Source: 2-12-FULL-60-25 sp003576745
GTDB lineage: Bacteria > Patescibacteriota > Patescibacteriia > 2-12-FULL-60-25
Direction of reading: 5' to 3'
Assembly (NCBI GenBank): GCA_030272835.1
Contig: SZOQ01000003.1
Coordinates: 1-64,000 of the forward strand
Length of the DNA: 64,000 nt
A program made the position numbers and the translations under genes. The notes under the pieces were generated by a model. That model did not search any database and was not told the origin of the DNA. It saw nothing but the letters and a program-made list of their open reading frames with translations. Of the stretch, positions 1 to 8,582 are shown one piece after another (the stretch's first letter is position 1; each line of letters opens with the position of its first letter).

Positions 1-2914
1 TAAGGGTTTCACGAGCTGACGTTCCTGCTGCAGTGGTAGCGCTACCCGCGGCGCCGGCAAGAGACCGTGCGGTGCGTTCGGATACGCTGCCGGTGAGATC
101 CCGAAGCGAGCCCTTGCGGATTTGATCACGCTTCTTGAGAACATCCACATCGAGCATATTAATGTTCAGTCCGGAAGCGCCCAATGCGGCCGCCAAATCC
201 GCCTGACTCTTTGCGGTTTTGATGGTTTTCTTATCCACGAACACGGCGCCGGCCCCGAGCTTCTCCTGCGCCTTATTATGCTTGTCGATGACGGTTTCGA
301 TGCGCGCGCCTTCCTGATCCATAATGCGAGCCATGCGCCCGACGGACTCAAGCGCATTCTTATTGCCGGATCCTTTTGCCTGTTCGGCCGCGCGTTCAAG
401 GGCGCCCACATCCGTTGCACCCGCAAAGCGGCGTCTTGCCTCATTGTAGCCCCGGGGATTCTGCTGGAGCGTCTGGAAGTCCATTTGATTGTAAATATTC
501 ACGTCCTGTTTGGCTGCCTGATGAATCGCACTGATATTCGCCGTAAAGCTCTTGCCCTCTGCCTCGTTTTCGAAAGCGCCATTTGAAATCTTGTACGCTT
601 CATCGAGCCGCGAGCCGGCGCGCATCATGCCGAGCTGGGCCTCCTGTACGCCGCGCGCGTCTCCGGCGGCGCGATAGCGTTCCACCTCGGATTTTCCGGC
701 CTCGATTTCGCGATCACGCCGCCGTGCGCGCGCCGGACCCGCGGCTGCGGCGCGAACCGCGCCTTCTTCCATTTCCTTGGCCGTATACAGCCGATACTGG
801 GAACGGCCGTTCGCATCCCTCCCGCCCGGCATATACATGCCGCCCGCCATTTCGCCGGACTGAATGAATGCGCCGACGGGCATATTGCGGCTTGCCGCGG
901 CAGCCGTAAGCTCGCCCACGCGCTGCCGCAGGAGCTGGCCCTTGGTGCCGCCCTTTTCCACGAGCTTTTTATAATACTCATTCTCCTTATTAAACTCGCC
1001 GCTCTCGTCCAGCATGCCGCTGCCGGTTAAAATCGCATCCAGCACGCGCGGATCCTGATAGGCGCGCGAATCCACGTTCTTCATGAAATCATTCGCATCC
1101 CCGTCGTCGATCATGCGCGTCACCTGGCGACGCAGGGCGTCGTCGTCCTGAATCCAGTCGGGGCGCTTTTGCGATTCCTTGCGCGCCTCATCCAATAGCT
1201 TCTGGTCATTGGTCTCTTCGCCGATGCGCGTAATAAGATCGCGGTCCTGCGCGGCCATGCTGCGCGCATCGCGCTCCGCGAGCGCGGCTGCCATGTCGGC
1301 GCTCATGCCGGATGCTTTGTACTCGGCCTCTTTCTGCTCGCGCGTGGCCTTCATGCCGTCGGATGATGTCCGAAGCTGGGCGAGTTGAAGTTCGGCAGCG
1401 CGTTTTTTATCTGCATCAACGGAACGCGACGCATAGCGCTCAAGCGCCTGTATACGCTCGCCGGCGCTCATGTCCCGCGTAGCGCCTTCCATGCGTTCTT
1501 CGAATTCGCGACGACGCGCAACGCGACGTCCGCGCAACTGGCCGCCTGCCACGCCTAAGGCAGTAATGCCCGTTGCCGCGCCCGCGGCCTGAAGCACCCC
1601 GCCGGCTCTTCCTGCCAAATTCAAGCGCGATTCCGCCACCCGTCCAACAGCAACCGCTCCGCGCGCTCCTGCCCGCCCCGCCGCGCGCGCGCCGCGCTCA
1701 ACTCCTCTCGCCGCCATTGCGCCGCCGGCAAGCAGTCCTCCGTAGCTTAAGAATCTTGCGGCCGCGACGCCTCCCCGCTGGATGCCGCCCGCCACCCGGC
1801 CGAGCGTCGGCGAGAAGGAAGATCCAATGGAGACGGCTGCCTGCACGCCCATCATGAGCATAATAATGGCCACAAAAAACGTAGCGACTTCCTGGACGTT
1901 TCCGACGGCGGTCGCGAAATAGCTTTGCTGAAGCTGGGCCGTTTCACCGGCGGCGGCCTGCTGCGCCGCAAAACTCCCGAATCCTCCCTGCTGAACCGTG
2001 GCAAGGGTGAGCCACAGGAAAAAGGCCATAATCGGTCCGCCCACGAGCATGGCCCCGAGTTTGGACCAATATCCTTCCGTAATGACATTCACGTATTGCG
2101 CCACGCTGGTCTTTGAAATGGCGGAGGCAAAAAAGGCGGCAGGACTCAAAATGAGCGCAATCCATAATCCCACAACCCTAAACAGAAGATACAGGAGCAG
2201 AATGACGAGCATGGACAGGGTAATAGTCAAAAAGAAAATGCCGAGGATTTCACCCATAAGGAGCTTAATGAGCAGACTGTCCTGCTGTTGCGACAGCTGG
2301 CCTGCCTCTACCGCGGCCTGGGATTGCCCAAGGGTCGGATCGCCCGGCAATTTCATGATTTTGTCGAGCTTGAGCGCCGTAATAAAATTTCCTCCCGCCG
2401 CGGATTTGAATCCATTCACGAAGGTGAGCATGACCACTTGGGAAAAATCGATGAGAAGCCCGATGAGCGTTAAAGAAAAGTTGACGAGAACGGCCATGAG
2501 AAGAAGCTTCGGGAGTACCACATTGTACCGCCACTGTCCTGGCTTCCACTGAACAATCGTTGCAAAGGCGCTTACAAGAAGCACGACAATAAAGAACATG
2601 TTTACCACGTCGCGCACGAGCGGCCACCCTGCCTGCACCGGCGCCGAGGAGACGAATGCATTGTATTGCGACACGTCGATAACCACATGCACCAGCATGA
2701 CAATAAATGTCCCCAAAAACTGGATGAGCCAGCCCAAAATAGTCGCAAGCCCGAGCAAGATATAGTTGATGAGATCCTTCACCGGGCCGGCTTGCAAAAC
2801 TTCAAGCGGAAGCAACACGCCGACAAATGCCAATATCAACACGGCGGCGCGCCACGTCCGCTCTCTCTGACGTACAATATCCGCATCCGGTGCCGGGATG
2901 CTGCGTCCTTCCAT
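1..2914 (-). CDS. Polytopic membrane protein, TrbL/VirB6-like secretion-channel candidate (3' end outside window)
   Basis: An uninterrupted minus-strand frame of about 971 codons runs from an ATG at 2914 to the left edge, so its C-terminus is missing. The first ~390 residues hold about seven or eight hydrophobic segments (roughly residues 24-42, 48-78, 95-116, 124-150, 216-262, 285-306, 340-366). A Gly/Ala/Arg-rich stretch follows (~385-470), then a long charged Ala/Glu/Lys/Arg-rich soluble tail. This architecture resembles the TrbL/VirB6-like proteins that accompany VirB4-type ATPases in type IV secretion-like clusters, which CPR genomes commonly carry; that family link is inference from topology. 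No strong Shine-Dalgarno precedes the ATG. The partner genes would lie left of the window. Confidence 0.75.
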   Translation of the reverse strand, partial: MEGRSIPAPDADIVRQRERTWRAAVLILAFVGVLLPLEVLQAGPVKDLINYILLGLATILGWLIQFLGTFIVMLVHVVIDVSQYNAFVSSAPVQAGWPLVRDVVNMFFIVVLLVSAFATIVQWKPGQWRYNVVLPKLLLMAVLVNFSLTLIGLLIDFSQVVMLTFVNGFKSAAGGNFITALKLDKIMKLPGDPTLGQSQAAVEAGQLSQQQDSLLIKLLMGEILGIFFLTITLSMLVILLLYLLFRVVGLWIALILSPAAFFASAISKTSVAQYVNVITEGYWSKLGAMLVGGPIMAFFLWLTLATVQQGGFGSFAAQQAAAGETAQLQQSYFATAVGNVQEVATFFVAIIMLMMGVQAAVSIGSSFSPTLGRVAGGIQRGGVAAARFLSYGGLLAGGAMAARGVERGARAAGRAGARGAVAVGRVAESRLNLAGRAGGVLQAAGAATGITALGVAGGQLRGRRVARRREFEERMEGATRDMSAGERIQALERYASRSVDADKKRAAELQLAQLRTSSDGMKATREQKEAEYKASGMSADMAAALAERDARSMAAQDRDLITRIGEETNDQKLLDEARKESQKRPDWIQDDDALRRQVTRMIDDGDANDFMKNVDSRAYQDPRVLDAILTGSGMLDESGEFNKENEYYKKLVEKGGTKGQLLRQRVGELTAAAASRNMPVGAFIQSGEMAGGMYMPGGRDANGRSQYRLYTAKEMEEGAVRAAAAGPARARRRDREIEAGKSEVERYRAAGDARGVQEAQLGMMRAGSRLDEAYKISNGAFENEAEGKSFTANISAIHQAAKQDVNIYNQMDFQTLQQNPRGYNEARRRFAGATDVGALERAAEQAKGSGNKNALESVGRMARIMDQEGARIETVIDKHNKAQEKLGAGAVFVDKKTIKTAKSQADLAAALGASGLNINMLDVDVLKKRDQIRKGSLRDLTGSVSERTARSLAGAAGSATTAAGTSARETL

Positions 2915-2961
2915 ATTCTGTATCTAAGGATACCACAGAAGCAGGAGGGCGGCAGGAGCTT

Positions 2962-3330
2962 TATGCAATAGGCTATTAGCTGTTGGCAATTAGCAAAAGG
3001 AATAGGGCAAAGGGCTAAGGGAAACAGGTTATGGGTTACTGGTTACGGGTCTTGGATAAACAACGCATTACCTACGAACCTACGATCTTACGAACCTGCT
3101 GACCCAAGGGCAAAGGGAACGGGTTTTTGGTTACGGGTTATTTGTTATGAGTTATGGGTTATGGCGTAGATTGTAGCTGATAGCTATTGGCAATTAGCAA
3201 AAGGGCAAAGGGCAAAGGTTTCGGGGAGAATTATGACCCCCTACGCAACTACGTCCTACGCACTCCTCCTCCCAATTTCCCCCTTCCCGTCCTCCTGTCG
3301 CGCCCTTTTCAAAACCCCCATTCACCGCTA
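2962..3330. repeat. Dispersed intergenic repeat, copy A
   Basis: Non-coding stretch made of recurring words: ggcaattagcaaaagg, agggcaaagggctaaggg, ggttatgggttactgg, cctacgaacctacg and ccccctacgcaactacg. The same words in the same order recur near 17757, 26688, 52425 and 54755. Copy A contains the ggcaattagcaaaagg word twice (about 2985 and 3190). The purine-rich half precedes the CCTACG-rich half. It separates divergent genes, and in-frame reading into it gives a spurious N-terminal extension of the LCP gene. Confidence 0.75.
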
Positions 3331-3334
3331 CACT
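3306..3334 (+). promoter_or_regulatory. Probable promoter of the LCP gene
   Basis: TTTTCA (3306-3311), 17-bp spacer, TACACT (3329-3334). Transcription would begin only a few bases before the ATG at 3346, giving a nearly leaderless mRNA. This supports 3346 rather than the upstream in-frame ATG at 3187, which lies in the repeat. Confidence 0.45.
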
Positions 3335-3345
3335 CACCCCACTCC

Positions 3346-4806
3346 ATGACTCGTTCACTGAAGGTTGATTTTTTAGGCGGCGAGGCAGAGCAAAAAGCCC
3401 GTCAAACGACCGCAATCATCGCGGTCGTCTTTGCGGTAGCCGTCGGCATCCTTTCCGCTGTCGGCGCCGGCGCCTCGTATCGCGCCGCGATATACGGAAC
3501 AACCGTCCTGGAAGAAGTCGGGAATCTCCCGATCATCGCGGATATCCGCCGACTCGCGGTCGGCGAATCGGAATCGGACATACCCCAGACGCCCGACAAT
3601 CGCCTCACCTTCCTGCTCATGGGAGTCGGCGGAGCCGGACACAATGGACCGCAGCTTTCCGACACCATTCTCCTGGCCTCCATCGACCTCAAAGACATGG
3701 GCGTCGGCATCGTATCCATTCCGCGCGATCTGGCCTTTCCGTTGGGCGGAGGACGCTTCGTAAAAATCAATCACGTGAATGCCTATGCCGAGGAATCCCA
3801 TCCCGGACAAGGTGCGCGCGAAACGGCGGATGCGTTCGAAGATCTCTTCGGCATCCGTATCGATCATGTGGTGCGCGTGGACTTTCAAGGATTCGAAGAA
3901 TTCATCGACGCGCTTGGCGGCATTGACGTAACGGTGGAGCGTTCCTTCACGGACACCCAATATCCCACCTACGACGATAAATGGACGGTGATTTCCTTTC
4001 AAGAAGGAGAACAGCATATGAACGGTAAAACCGCCCTTCAGTTTGTTCGTTCGCGCCACGGATCCAATGGGGAAGCCGGCGACTTTGCGCGGAACAGGCG
4101 CCAGCAGATTGTCATGCTCGCCATCAAGGATCGTCTCCTCTCTATGGGCACCATCGCGAACCCGTCGAAGCTCGTCAGACTGTACGAATCCGTGGCGAAC
4201 AATGTGCAGACGGACATGACGGCCTGGAGCATGCTCAAGCTCGCGCCGCTCGCCAAAGGGGTGCAAACGGACAAGGTCGTGACCACGGTGCTGGAAGACG
4301 GCGCAAGCGGCGTTCTCGAACCCGCGAACGTCAACGGCGCCTTCATGCTTTTTCCCAAAAAACAGGACTGGTCCGAAATCCGTGAAATCGTTCAGAACCC
4401 GTTCAAAACCCGCGAAGAACGCCTTGCCGAACTCAAGCCGCAAACCGAGGTGCGCATCGAAATCCGGAACGGCACCAATATCACCGGCTTCGCATCGCGC
4501 ATGTCGGACTATCTTACGCAGAACGGATACCTGGTCCAGGATGTCGGTAATGCCGGCAATCGCGGCTATGAGCGCACCGTTATTTATGATCTGACCCGCG
4601 GCGCCAAAATCCAGGAACTCGCCCGGCTCCGCAAACTGCTGGACGCGAACGTGTCGGGCAATATTCCCGGATGGATGGATGCGCCTTCTCCCGTAGGGAG
4701 CGCCGATACGTCGCCCGTAGAACGCGCCGTTGCCAAGCAGAATACGGATTTTTTAATCGTTCTCGGAGAATCGAGTTTCGGCATTGTAAATCCGTACGGA
4801 CAATAA
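3346..4806 (+). CDS. LytR-CpsA-Psr (LCP) family protein with LytR C-terminal domain
   Basis: Predicted membrane-anchored LCP enzyme, 486 residues. LCP proteins transfer undecaprenyl-linked glycopolymers onto the cell wall or surface acceptors. One transmembrane helix lies at about residues 23-45, an LCP catalytic domain at ~85-260 (LTFLLMGVGG start, SDTILLASID, VSIPRDL, then RSRHGSNGEAGDFARNRRQ near its end), and a LytR_C-type domain at ~365-460 (RIEIRNGT...). The start at 3346 is preferred because the frame upstream is repeat sequence and a promoter-like element ends just before it. der follows after 12 bases, so co-transcription is likely. Confidence 0.9.
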   Translation: MTRSLKVDFLGGEAEQKARQTTAIIAVVFAVAVGILSAVGAGASYRAAIYGTTVLEEVGNLPIIADIRRLAVGESESDIPQTPDNRLTFLLMGVGGAGHNGPQLSDTILLASIDLKDMGVGIVSIPRDLAFPLGGGRFVKINHVNAYAEESHPGQGARETADAFEDLFGIRIDHVVRVDFQGFEEFIDALGGIDVTVERSFTDTQYPTYDDKWTVISFQEGEQHMNGKTALQFVRSRHGSNGEAGDFARNRRQQIVMLAIKDRLLSMGTIANPSKLVRLYESVANNVQTDMTAWSMLKLAPLAKGVQTDKVVTTVLEDGASGVLEPANVNGAFMLFPKKQDWSEIREIVQNPFKTREERLAELKPQTEVRIEIRNGTNITGFASRMSDYLTQNGYLVQDVGNAGNRGYERTVIYDLTRGAKIQELARLRKLLDANVSGNIPGWMDAPSPVGSADTSPVERAVAKQNTDFLIVLGESSFGIVNPYGQ

Positions 4807-4818
4807 CGAACAAACGGT

Positions 4819-6249
4819 ATGAAACAGAAAGCGCTTAAAGCGCGCTATCCCGCCGTCGCCATTGTCGGACGGGCAAATGTCGGCAAATCCACGCTCTGGA
4901 ACCGCATTGTCGAAAAAAAACGCGCGCTGGTTTCCGCGGAACCGCATACCACGCGCGATCGCAATATTGCGAAGGCCATATGGCGCGGCCGCCAATTTGA
5001 AGTGATCGATACGGGCGGCATGGACACGGAAGCCACGGAGATCGGCGAAGGAATACGGCGGCAGGCGGAACGCGCCATGAAAGAAGCGGATGTTATTCTT
5101 TTTCTGGTTGACGGAAAAACCGGCGTGGTTCCGGAGGACCGCGAGCTTGCAAAAGCCCTTCGCGCCTCCGGAAACAAGGATATTATCCTGGTCATCAACA
5201 AAATTGAAAAGCTGTCGCAGATGGGAGCTCCCGTAGAACGCAGCGTTTTTAGCCTGGGTTTCGGCGAAGCCGTGCCCATTAGCGCCGCAACCGGCAAAGG
5301 CGTCGGCGATCTTTTGGATGTCGTGTATGCACGGCTGGACGGAAAGCGCCTTGAACCGCAGGAGATTCCTGAAGCGGAAGAAGAGCCGCTTAATATCGTT
5401 ATCATGGGACGGCCGAATGTGGGAAAATCGTCGCTCACCAATGCCATCCTCGGCGAGGAGCGGGTGATCGTGGCGGATATTCCTCATACCACACGTGAAC
5501 CGCAGGACACGCATCTTTTGTATCATGGACATCCCGTCATCCTCGTTGATACGGCCGGCATGCGCAGGGCGTCGAAACTCAAAAAAGAACTGGATGAGGA
5601 AGCCTTACGCCGCAATGAACGCGCGCTCGAACGCGCGGACATCGCGTTTTTGGTTCTCGATGCAACCGAAACACCGAGCGGCCAGGACAAACAGCTCGCA
5701 GGCCTCATGCGGGACGAGCATAAAGGCATGGTGATTGTGGCGAACAAATGGGATCTGGTGAAAGACAAAACCACCAGGAGCGCAAAAGAGTACGAAAAAA
5801 CCATTCGTCAGGCATTCCCCTTTTTGGATTGGGCCCCTATCGTCTTCATTTCGGCAAAAACGGGCAGGCGTACAGATGAGCTGCTCGACCACGCATTCCG
5901 CATTCAGGGCGAACGAAGGCGCGTTATCGACTACAACGCCGCGAACCGCCTGCTAAAATCGGTTATCAAGCAAAAGCGTCCTCTTCAAACTCTAGGTCCC
6001 AAGTCCCCGCGCGTGCATGACATGGCGCAGGTGAGCACTGAACCTCCGACGTTTCTCGTAACCGTCCATGGCGAAAAAGAACGCCTGCACCCCTCATGGC
6101 TCAAGTTCGTGGAAAAACGTCTCCGGCAAAAATTCGGATTCGCCGGAACGCCGATCGTGGTGAAATCAAGCAATGTCCCTCTGTCCAAATCCGAACGCAA
6201 GTGGAATGTGCGCGGACCGGGGATGGCGCATGTCCCGAATGAGGAATGA
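4819..6249 (+). CDS. der: Ribosome biogenesis GTPase Der (EngA)
   Basis: 476-residue tandem-G-domain GTPase that acts in 50S subunit maturation. The first P-loop is GRANVGKS (~residues 17-24) and the second GRPNVGKS (~197-204). DTGGM and DTAGM switch motifs and NKIE/NKWD specificity motifs are visible in the two domains. The C-terminal ~100 residues match the position of the KH-like domain. Length is normal for the family. It begins 12 bases after the LCP gene and ends one base before the pth ATG, so these three probably form one operon. Confidence 0.97.
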   Translation: MKQKALKARYPAVAIVGRANVGKSTLWNRIVEKKRALVSAEPHTTRDRNIAKAIWRGRQFEVIDTGGMDTEATEIGEGIRRQAERAMKEADVILFLVDGKTGVVPEDRELAKALRASGNKDIILVINKIEKLSQMGAPVERSVFSLGFGEAVPISAATGKGVGDLLDVVYARLDGKRLEPQEIPEAEEEPLNIVIMGRPNVGKSSLTNAILGEERVIVADIPHTTREPQDTHLLYHGHPVILVDTAGMRRASKLKKELDEEALRRNERALERADIAFLVLDATETPSGQDKQLAGLMRDEHKGMVIVANKWDLVKDKTTRSAKEYEKTIRQAFPFLDWAPIVFISAKTGRRTDELLDHAFRIQGERRRVIDYNAANRLLKSVIKQKRPLQTLGPKSPRVHDMAQVSTEPPTFLVTVHGEKERLHPSWLKFVEKRLRQKFGFAGTPIVVKSSNVPLSKSERKWNVRGPGMAHVPNEE

Positions 6250-6250
6250 T

Positions 6251-6802
6251 ATGAAACTCATCGTCGGCCTCGGGAATCCGGGGAAGGAGTACGAAGGCAC
6301 ACGCCATAACGCGGGTTTCTTGGCCGTGGACGCTTTCGCCGATCAGCTCGGTGCAGCCTGGGCGGATGACACAAAGCGAAAAGCAGAAACCACGAAAGCG
6401 CTCCTTGGAAGCGAAACCATTCTGCTTGCGAAGCCGACAACCTATATGAACCGTTCCGGAGAAGCGCTGCAAATGCTTGTATCCTTTTATAAGATCGCTC
6501 CGCAAGACCTTCTCGTCGTCCACGATGACATGGACCTCGAACCGGGGCGCATGCAGTTCAAACGCGACGGCGGAGCCGCCGGCCATCATGGCGTACAGGA
6601 CATTCTGGAGCGGCTCGGCACGGACCGTGTCAACCGTCTCCGCATCGGCATTGGCCGGCCTGAACAAGCGCAAATACCGAGCGAAGACTGGGTGCTTGGC
6701 AAGCTATCCACAGAACAGTCCCCGAATCTTCTTGACACTTCTTCCGCAATGCGAGACTGGATAGAAGAGGGGGTGGAAACCGCAGCAAACCGCTGGAATT
6801 AA
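6251..6802 (+). CDS. pth: Peptidyl-tRNA hydrolase
   Basis: 183 residues; hydrolyses peptidyl-tRNA released prematurely from ribosomes. The GLGNPGKEYEGTRHNAGF start carries the family Asn and catalytic His, VVHDDMDLEPG carries the Asp, and TTYMNRSG the second Asn. The start at 6251 is chosen because it begins exactly at the conserved core and follows GAGGA six bases upstream; an upstream in-frame ATG at 6173 would lie inside der. A rho-independent terminator follows at 6820. Confidence 0.97.
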   Translation: MKLIVGLGNPGKEYEGTRHNAGFLAVDAFADQLGAAWADDTKRKAETTKALLGSETILLAKPTTYMNRSGEALQMLVSFYKIAPQDLLVVHDDMDLEPGRMQFKRDGGAAGHHGVQDILERLGTDRVNRLRIGIGRPEQAQIPSEDWVLGKLSTEQSPNLLDTSSAMRDWIEEGVETAANRWN

Positions 6803-6819
6803 TTCGGTTATGAATTGCG

Positions 6820-6848
6820 AATCATTCGAACATTCGAATGATTTTTTG
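6820..6848 (+). terminator. Terminator of the LCP-der-pth operon
   Basis: Perfect 11-bp stem (aatcattcgaa / ttcgaatgatt) with a two-base loop followed by a T run, 17 bases after the pth stop. The stem words resemble the attcg-type intergenic repeats near 7183 and 21833. Confidence 0.85.
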
Positions 6849-6870
6849 TATGGGAAAAATCCAAAAGTAG

Positions 6871-7155
6871 GTCATTCTGTATTCAGACCTGAGCTATCGC
6901 GTCGTCGCGGCCTCACTTTCTCTGCGAGGAATACAATATGCTCCGCACGCTTTCATGCCCATTCAGTTTCGAAAACGGAATATCGGCAAATCCTATTTGG
7001 ATTTCCTCATCGAGGATCGCATCATTCTGGAGATAAAGCGTGACGCGCGGATAAGACGTCCCTTCATTGATCAAGCCCCGGCCTATCTAAGATCGACGGA
7101 TCACCGGCTCGCCATGCTCGCCAATGTTTCGCCTAATGAACTTGAATATACATAG
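6871..7155 (+). pseudogene. Degraded GxxExxY-family (PD-(D/E)XK-like) protein
   Basis: A frame opening right after a stop at 6868 reads DLSYRVVAA at its start, then FRKRNIGKSYLDFLIEDR, IILEIKR, and YLRSTDHRLAMLANVSP at its end. These match the beginning, middle and end of the small GxxExxY family in order. The segment between RVVAA and the FRKRN strand, which should hold the GxxExxY signature, is missing (about 20-25 residues), and there is no credible start codon before the ATG at 6955. I read it as an internally deleted remnant. The alternative is a shortened functional gene starting at 6955. Confidence 0.65.
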
Positions 7156-7182
7156 CTTCTCAATCCACAAGCACCACCTCCA

Positions 7183-7226
7183 TCATTCGTCATTCGCAAC
7201 ATTCGCGATTCGTAATAGAAAAACGT
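7183..7226. repeat. attcg-type intergenic repeat
   Basis: Run of attcgtcattcgcaacattcg-like words ending in gattcgtaat. The same words occur at 21833-21915 and, as a palindrome, at 6820-6843. The rest of 7156-7312 holds no recognisable gene. Confidence 0.5.
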
Positions 7227-7312
7227 TCTTCATACTGCCCACGCGAGACCTGTTTTTCCGGGCTGGAGGGGCAATCCCGGTCGTCCTGCGTGAACAGTAG
7301 GAAAAACGTTTT

Positions 7313-8473
7313 ATGAGAATGGCCATGTCTTACCAACAAACGACAACGGGCGTCAAGAAAAGCCCGCCTGACACCCCTGTCGGCTGGACGGAAGAACGTC
7401 TGGCAGCGCTCCGGTCGGCGCGTGCGCTCGCGCATGGAAGCCGGACCCTCTGGGAGATCGCCCGGCATACGGGCGGCCGCTTTTTGCCGCCCGCATCGGC
7501 GGAAGAGCGGACAGCGTGGCCGTTAACGGACTCCCAAAAGGAGCGCCTCGCCGCCTCATGGCGGGAGCCGATCGAACCTTTGGCGGAATACCTGGATCGG
7601 CATGGGATTTGCGCGATCTTCGCGGACGATCCCGGCTACCCCGCGGAACTCCTGCGTATTCCCGATCCTCCGTATGTCATATTCCTCCGCGGCACCCCGC
7701 TCCGCGATGAAGTGCGCATTGCCATTGTCGGAACGCGGCGCATGACATCGTATGGCAGGCGGAGCGCGGCGTTTTTCGGCGGCGAACTCGGTCGCGCGGG
7801 GATCACGGTCGTTTCCGGCCTCGCAACCGGCATCGACGCCGAATCTCATCGCGCATGCATCGATGCGGGAGGGAGAGCGGTTGCCGTTCTCCCGGGAGGC
7901 GTGGATGACGCATCCGTGGTGCCGCGCTCCAACATGACGCTCGTTCGGGACATCCTTGCCGCGGACGGAACATTGGCATCCGAACACCTCCCGGGGACGG
8001 ATATGAAACCGTACTCCTTCCTGTATCGAAACCGCATCATCGCGGGCCTCTCGAACGCCGTACTCATCGTGGAAGGAGATCATGATTCCGGCGCTCTGGT
8101 AACGGCTCGGCTGGCGCTGGAGCAAGGCAAAGAAGTCCTCGCGGTCCCCGGCTCCATTTGGTCGCGGGCTTCCAAAGGCCCGAACCGGCTCCTCGCCGAC
8201 GGCGCGCGCCTCTGCGAGAGCATGCAGGATATTTGGGAGGCGCTCGGCATGGACGGCCGCGAAGCGCGACGCACGACGCAGGCCCGGAGCGGTCTGCCGC
8301 CCACGCCAGCGGAGAACTGTATCCTTGAACTCTGCGGCGAAGAGCGGACCGCGGATGAGCTTGCGAGATTGTCCGGATTTTCGGCGCAGGAGGTGGCTTC
8401 GGCGCTCAGTCTTTTGGAACTCAAAGGACGCATCCTGAATGTCGGCCCCAAAACATTTCTACGGCTTCCTTAA
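7313..8473 (+). CDS. dprA: DNA processing protein DprA (Smf)
   Basis: 386 residues. DprA binds incoming single-stranded DNA and loads RecA during natural transformation; it also exists in many non-transformable bacteria. The Rossmann-like core is clear: VGTRRMTSYGRR, VVSGLATGID, AVLPGG, EHLPGT, FLYRNRIIAGLS, and VPGSI. An N-terminal extension (~1-90) and a C-terminal winged-helix-like domain (~315-386, beginning LPPTPAENCILELC) flank it. Starts at 7313, 7319 (ATGGCC) or 7325 (ATGTCT) are all possible. With the TrbL-like protein at the left edge, it hints at DNA uptake capacity, but no com genes are present here. Confidence 0.93.
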   Translation: MRMAMSYQQTTTGVKKSPPDTPVGWTEERLAALRSARALAHGSRTLWEIARHTGGRFLPPASAEERTAWPLTDSQKERLAASWREPIEPLAEYLDRHGICAIFADDPGYPAELLRIPDPPYVIFLRGTPLRDEVRIAIVGTRRMTSYGRRSAAFFGGELGRAGITVVSGLATGIDAESHRACIDAGGRAVAVLPGGVDDASVVPRSNMTLVRDILAADGTLASEHLPGTDMKPYSFLYRNRIIAGLSNAVLIVEGDHDSGALVTARLALEQGKEVLAVPGSIWSRASKGPNRLLADGARLCESMQDIWEALGMDGREARRTTQARSGLPPTPAENCILELCGEERTADELARLSGFSAQEVASALSLLELKGRILNVGPKTFLRLP

Positions 8474-8484
8474 AGGTGATCCGA

Positions 8485-8513
8485 TTGACAGATGCGCCGT
8501 TCAATGATAGATA
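8485..8513 (+). promoter_or_regulatory. Promoter of topA
   Basis: TTGACA at 8485-8490, 17-bp spacer, TAGATA at 8508-8513; the ATG of topA lies about 60 bases beyond the predicted start. One of the clearest sigma70-type promoters in the window. Confidence 0.75.
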
Positions 8514-8582
8514 CCAAAAACCTTTTCGGACGCTCGCCGCATTCGACGCAGAACGGCAACACCGTGTATCCTCTGTTCCTAT

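Noticed and set aside
3187..3345. Extended N-terminus of the LCP gene from ATG 3187
   Set aside because: The extension is translated repeat copy A (low-complexity, basic), and a promoter-like element lies just before the ATG at 3346.
3373..4443. 356-codon antisense frame opposite the LCP gene
   Set aside because: Shadow frame of a well-supported gene; no family motif, no ribosome-binding site.
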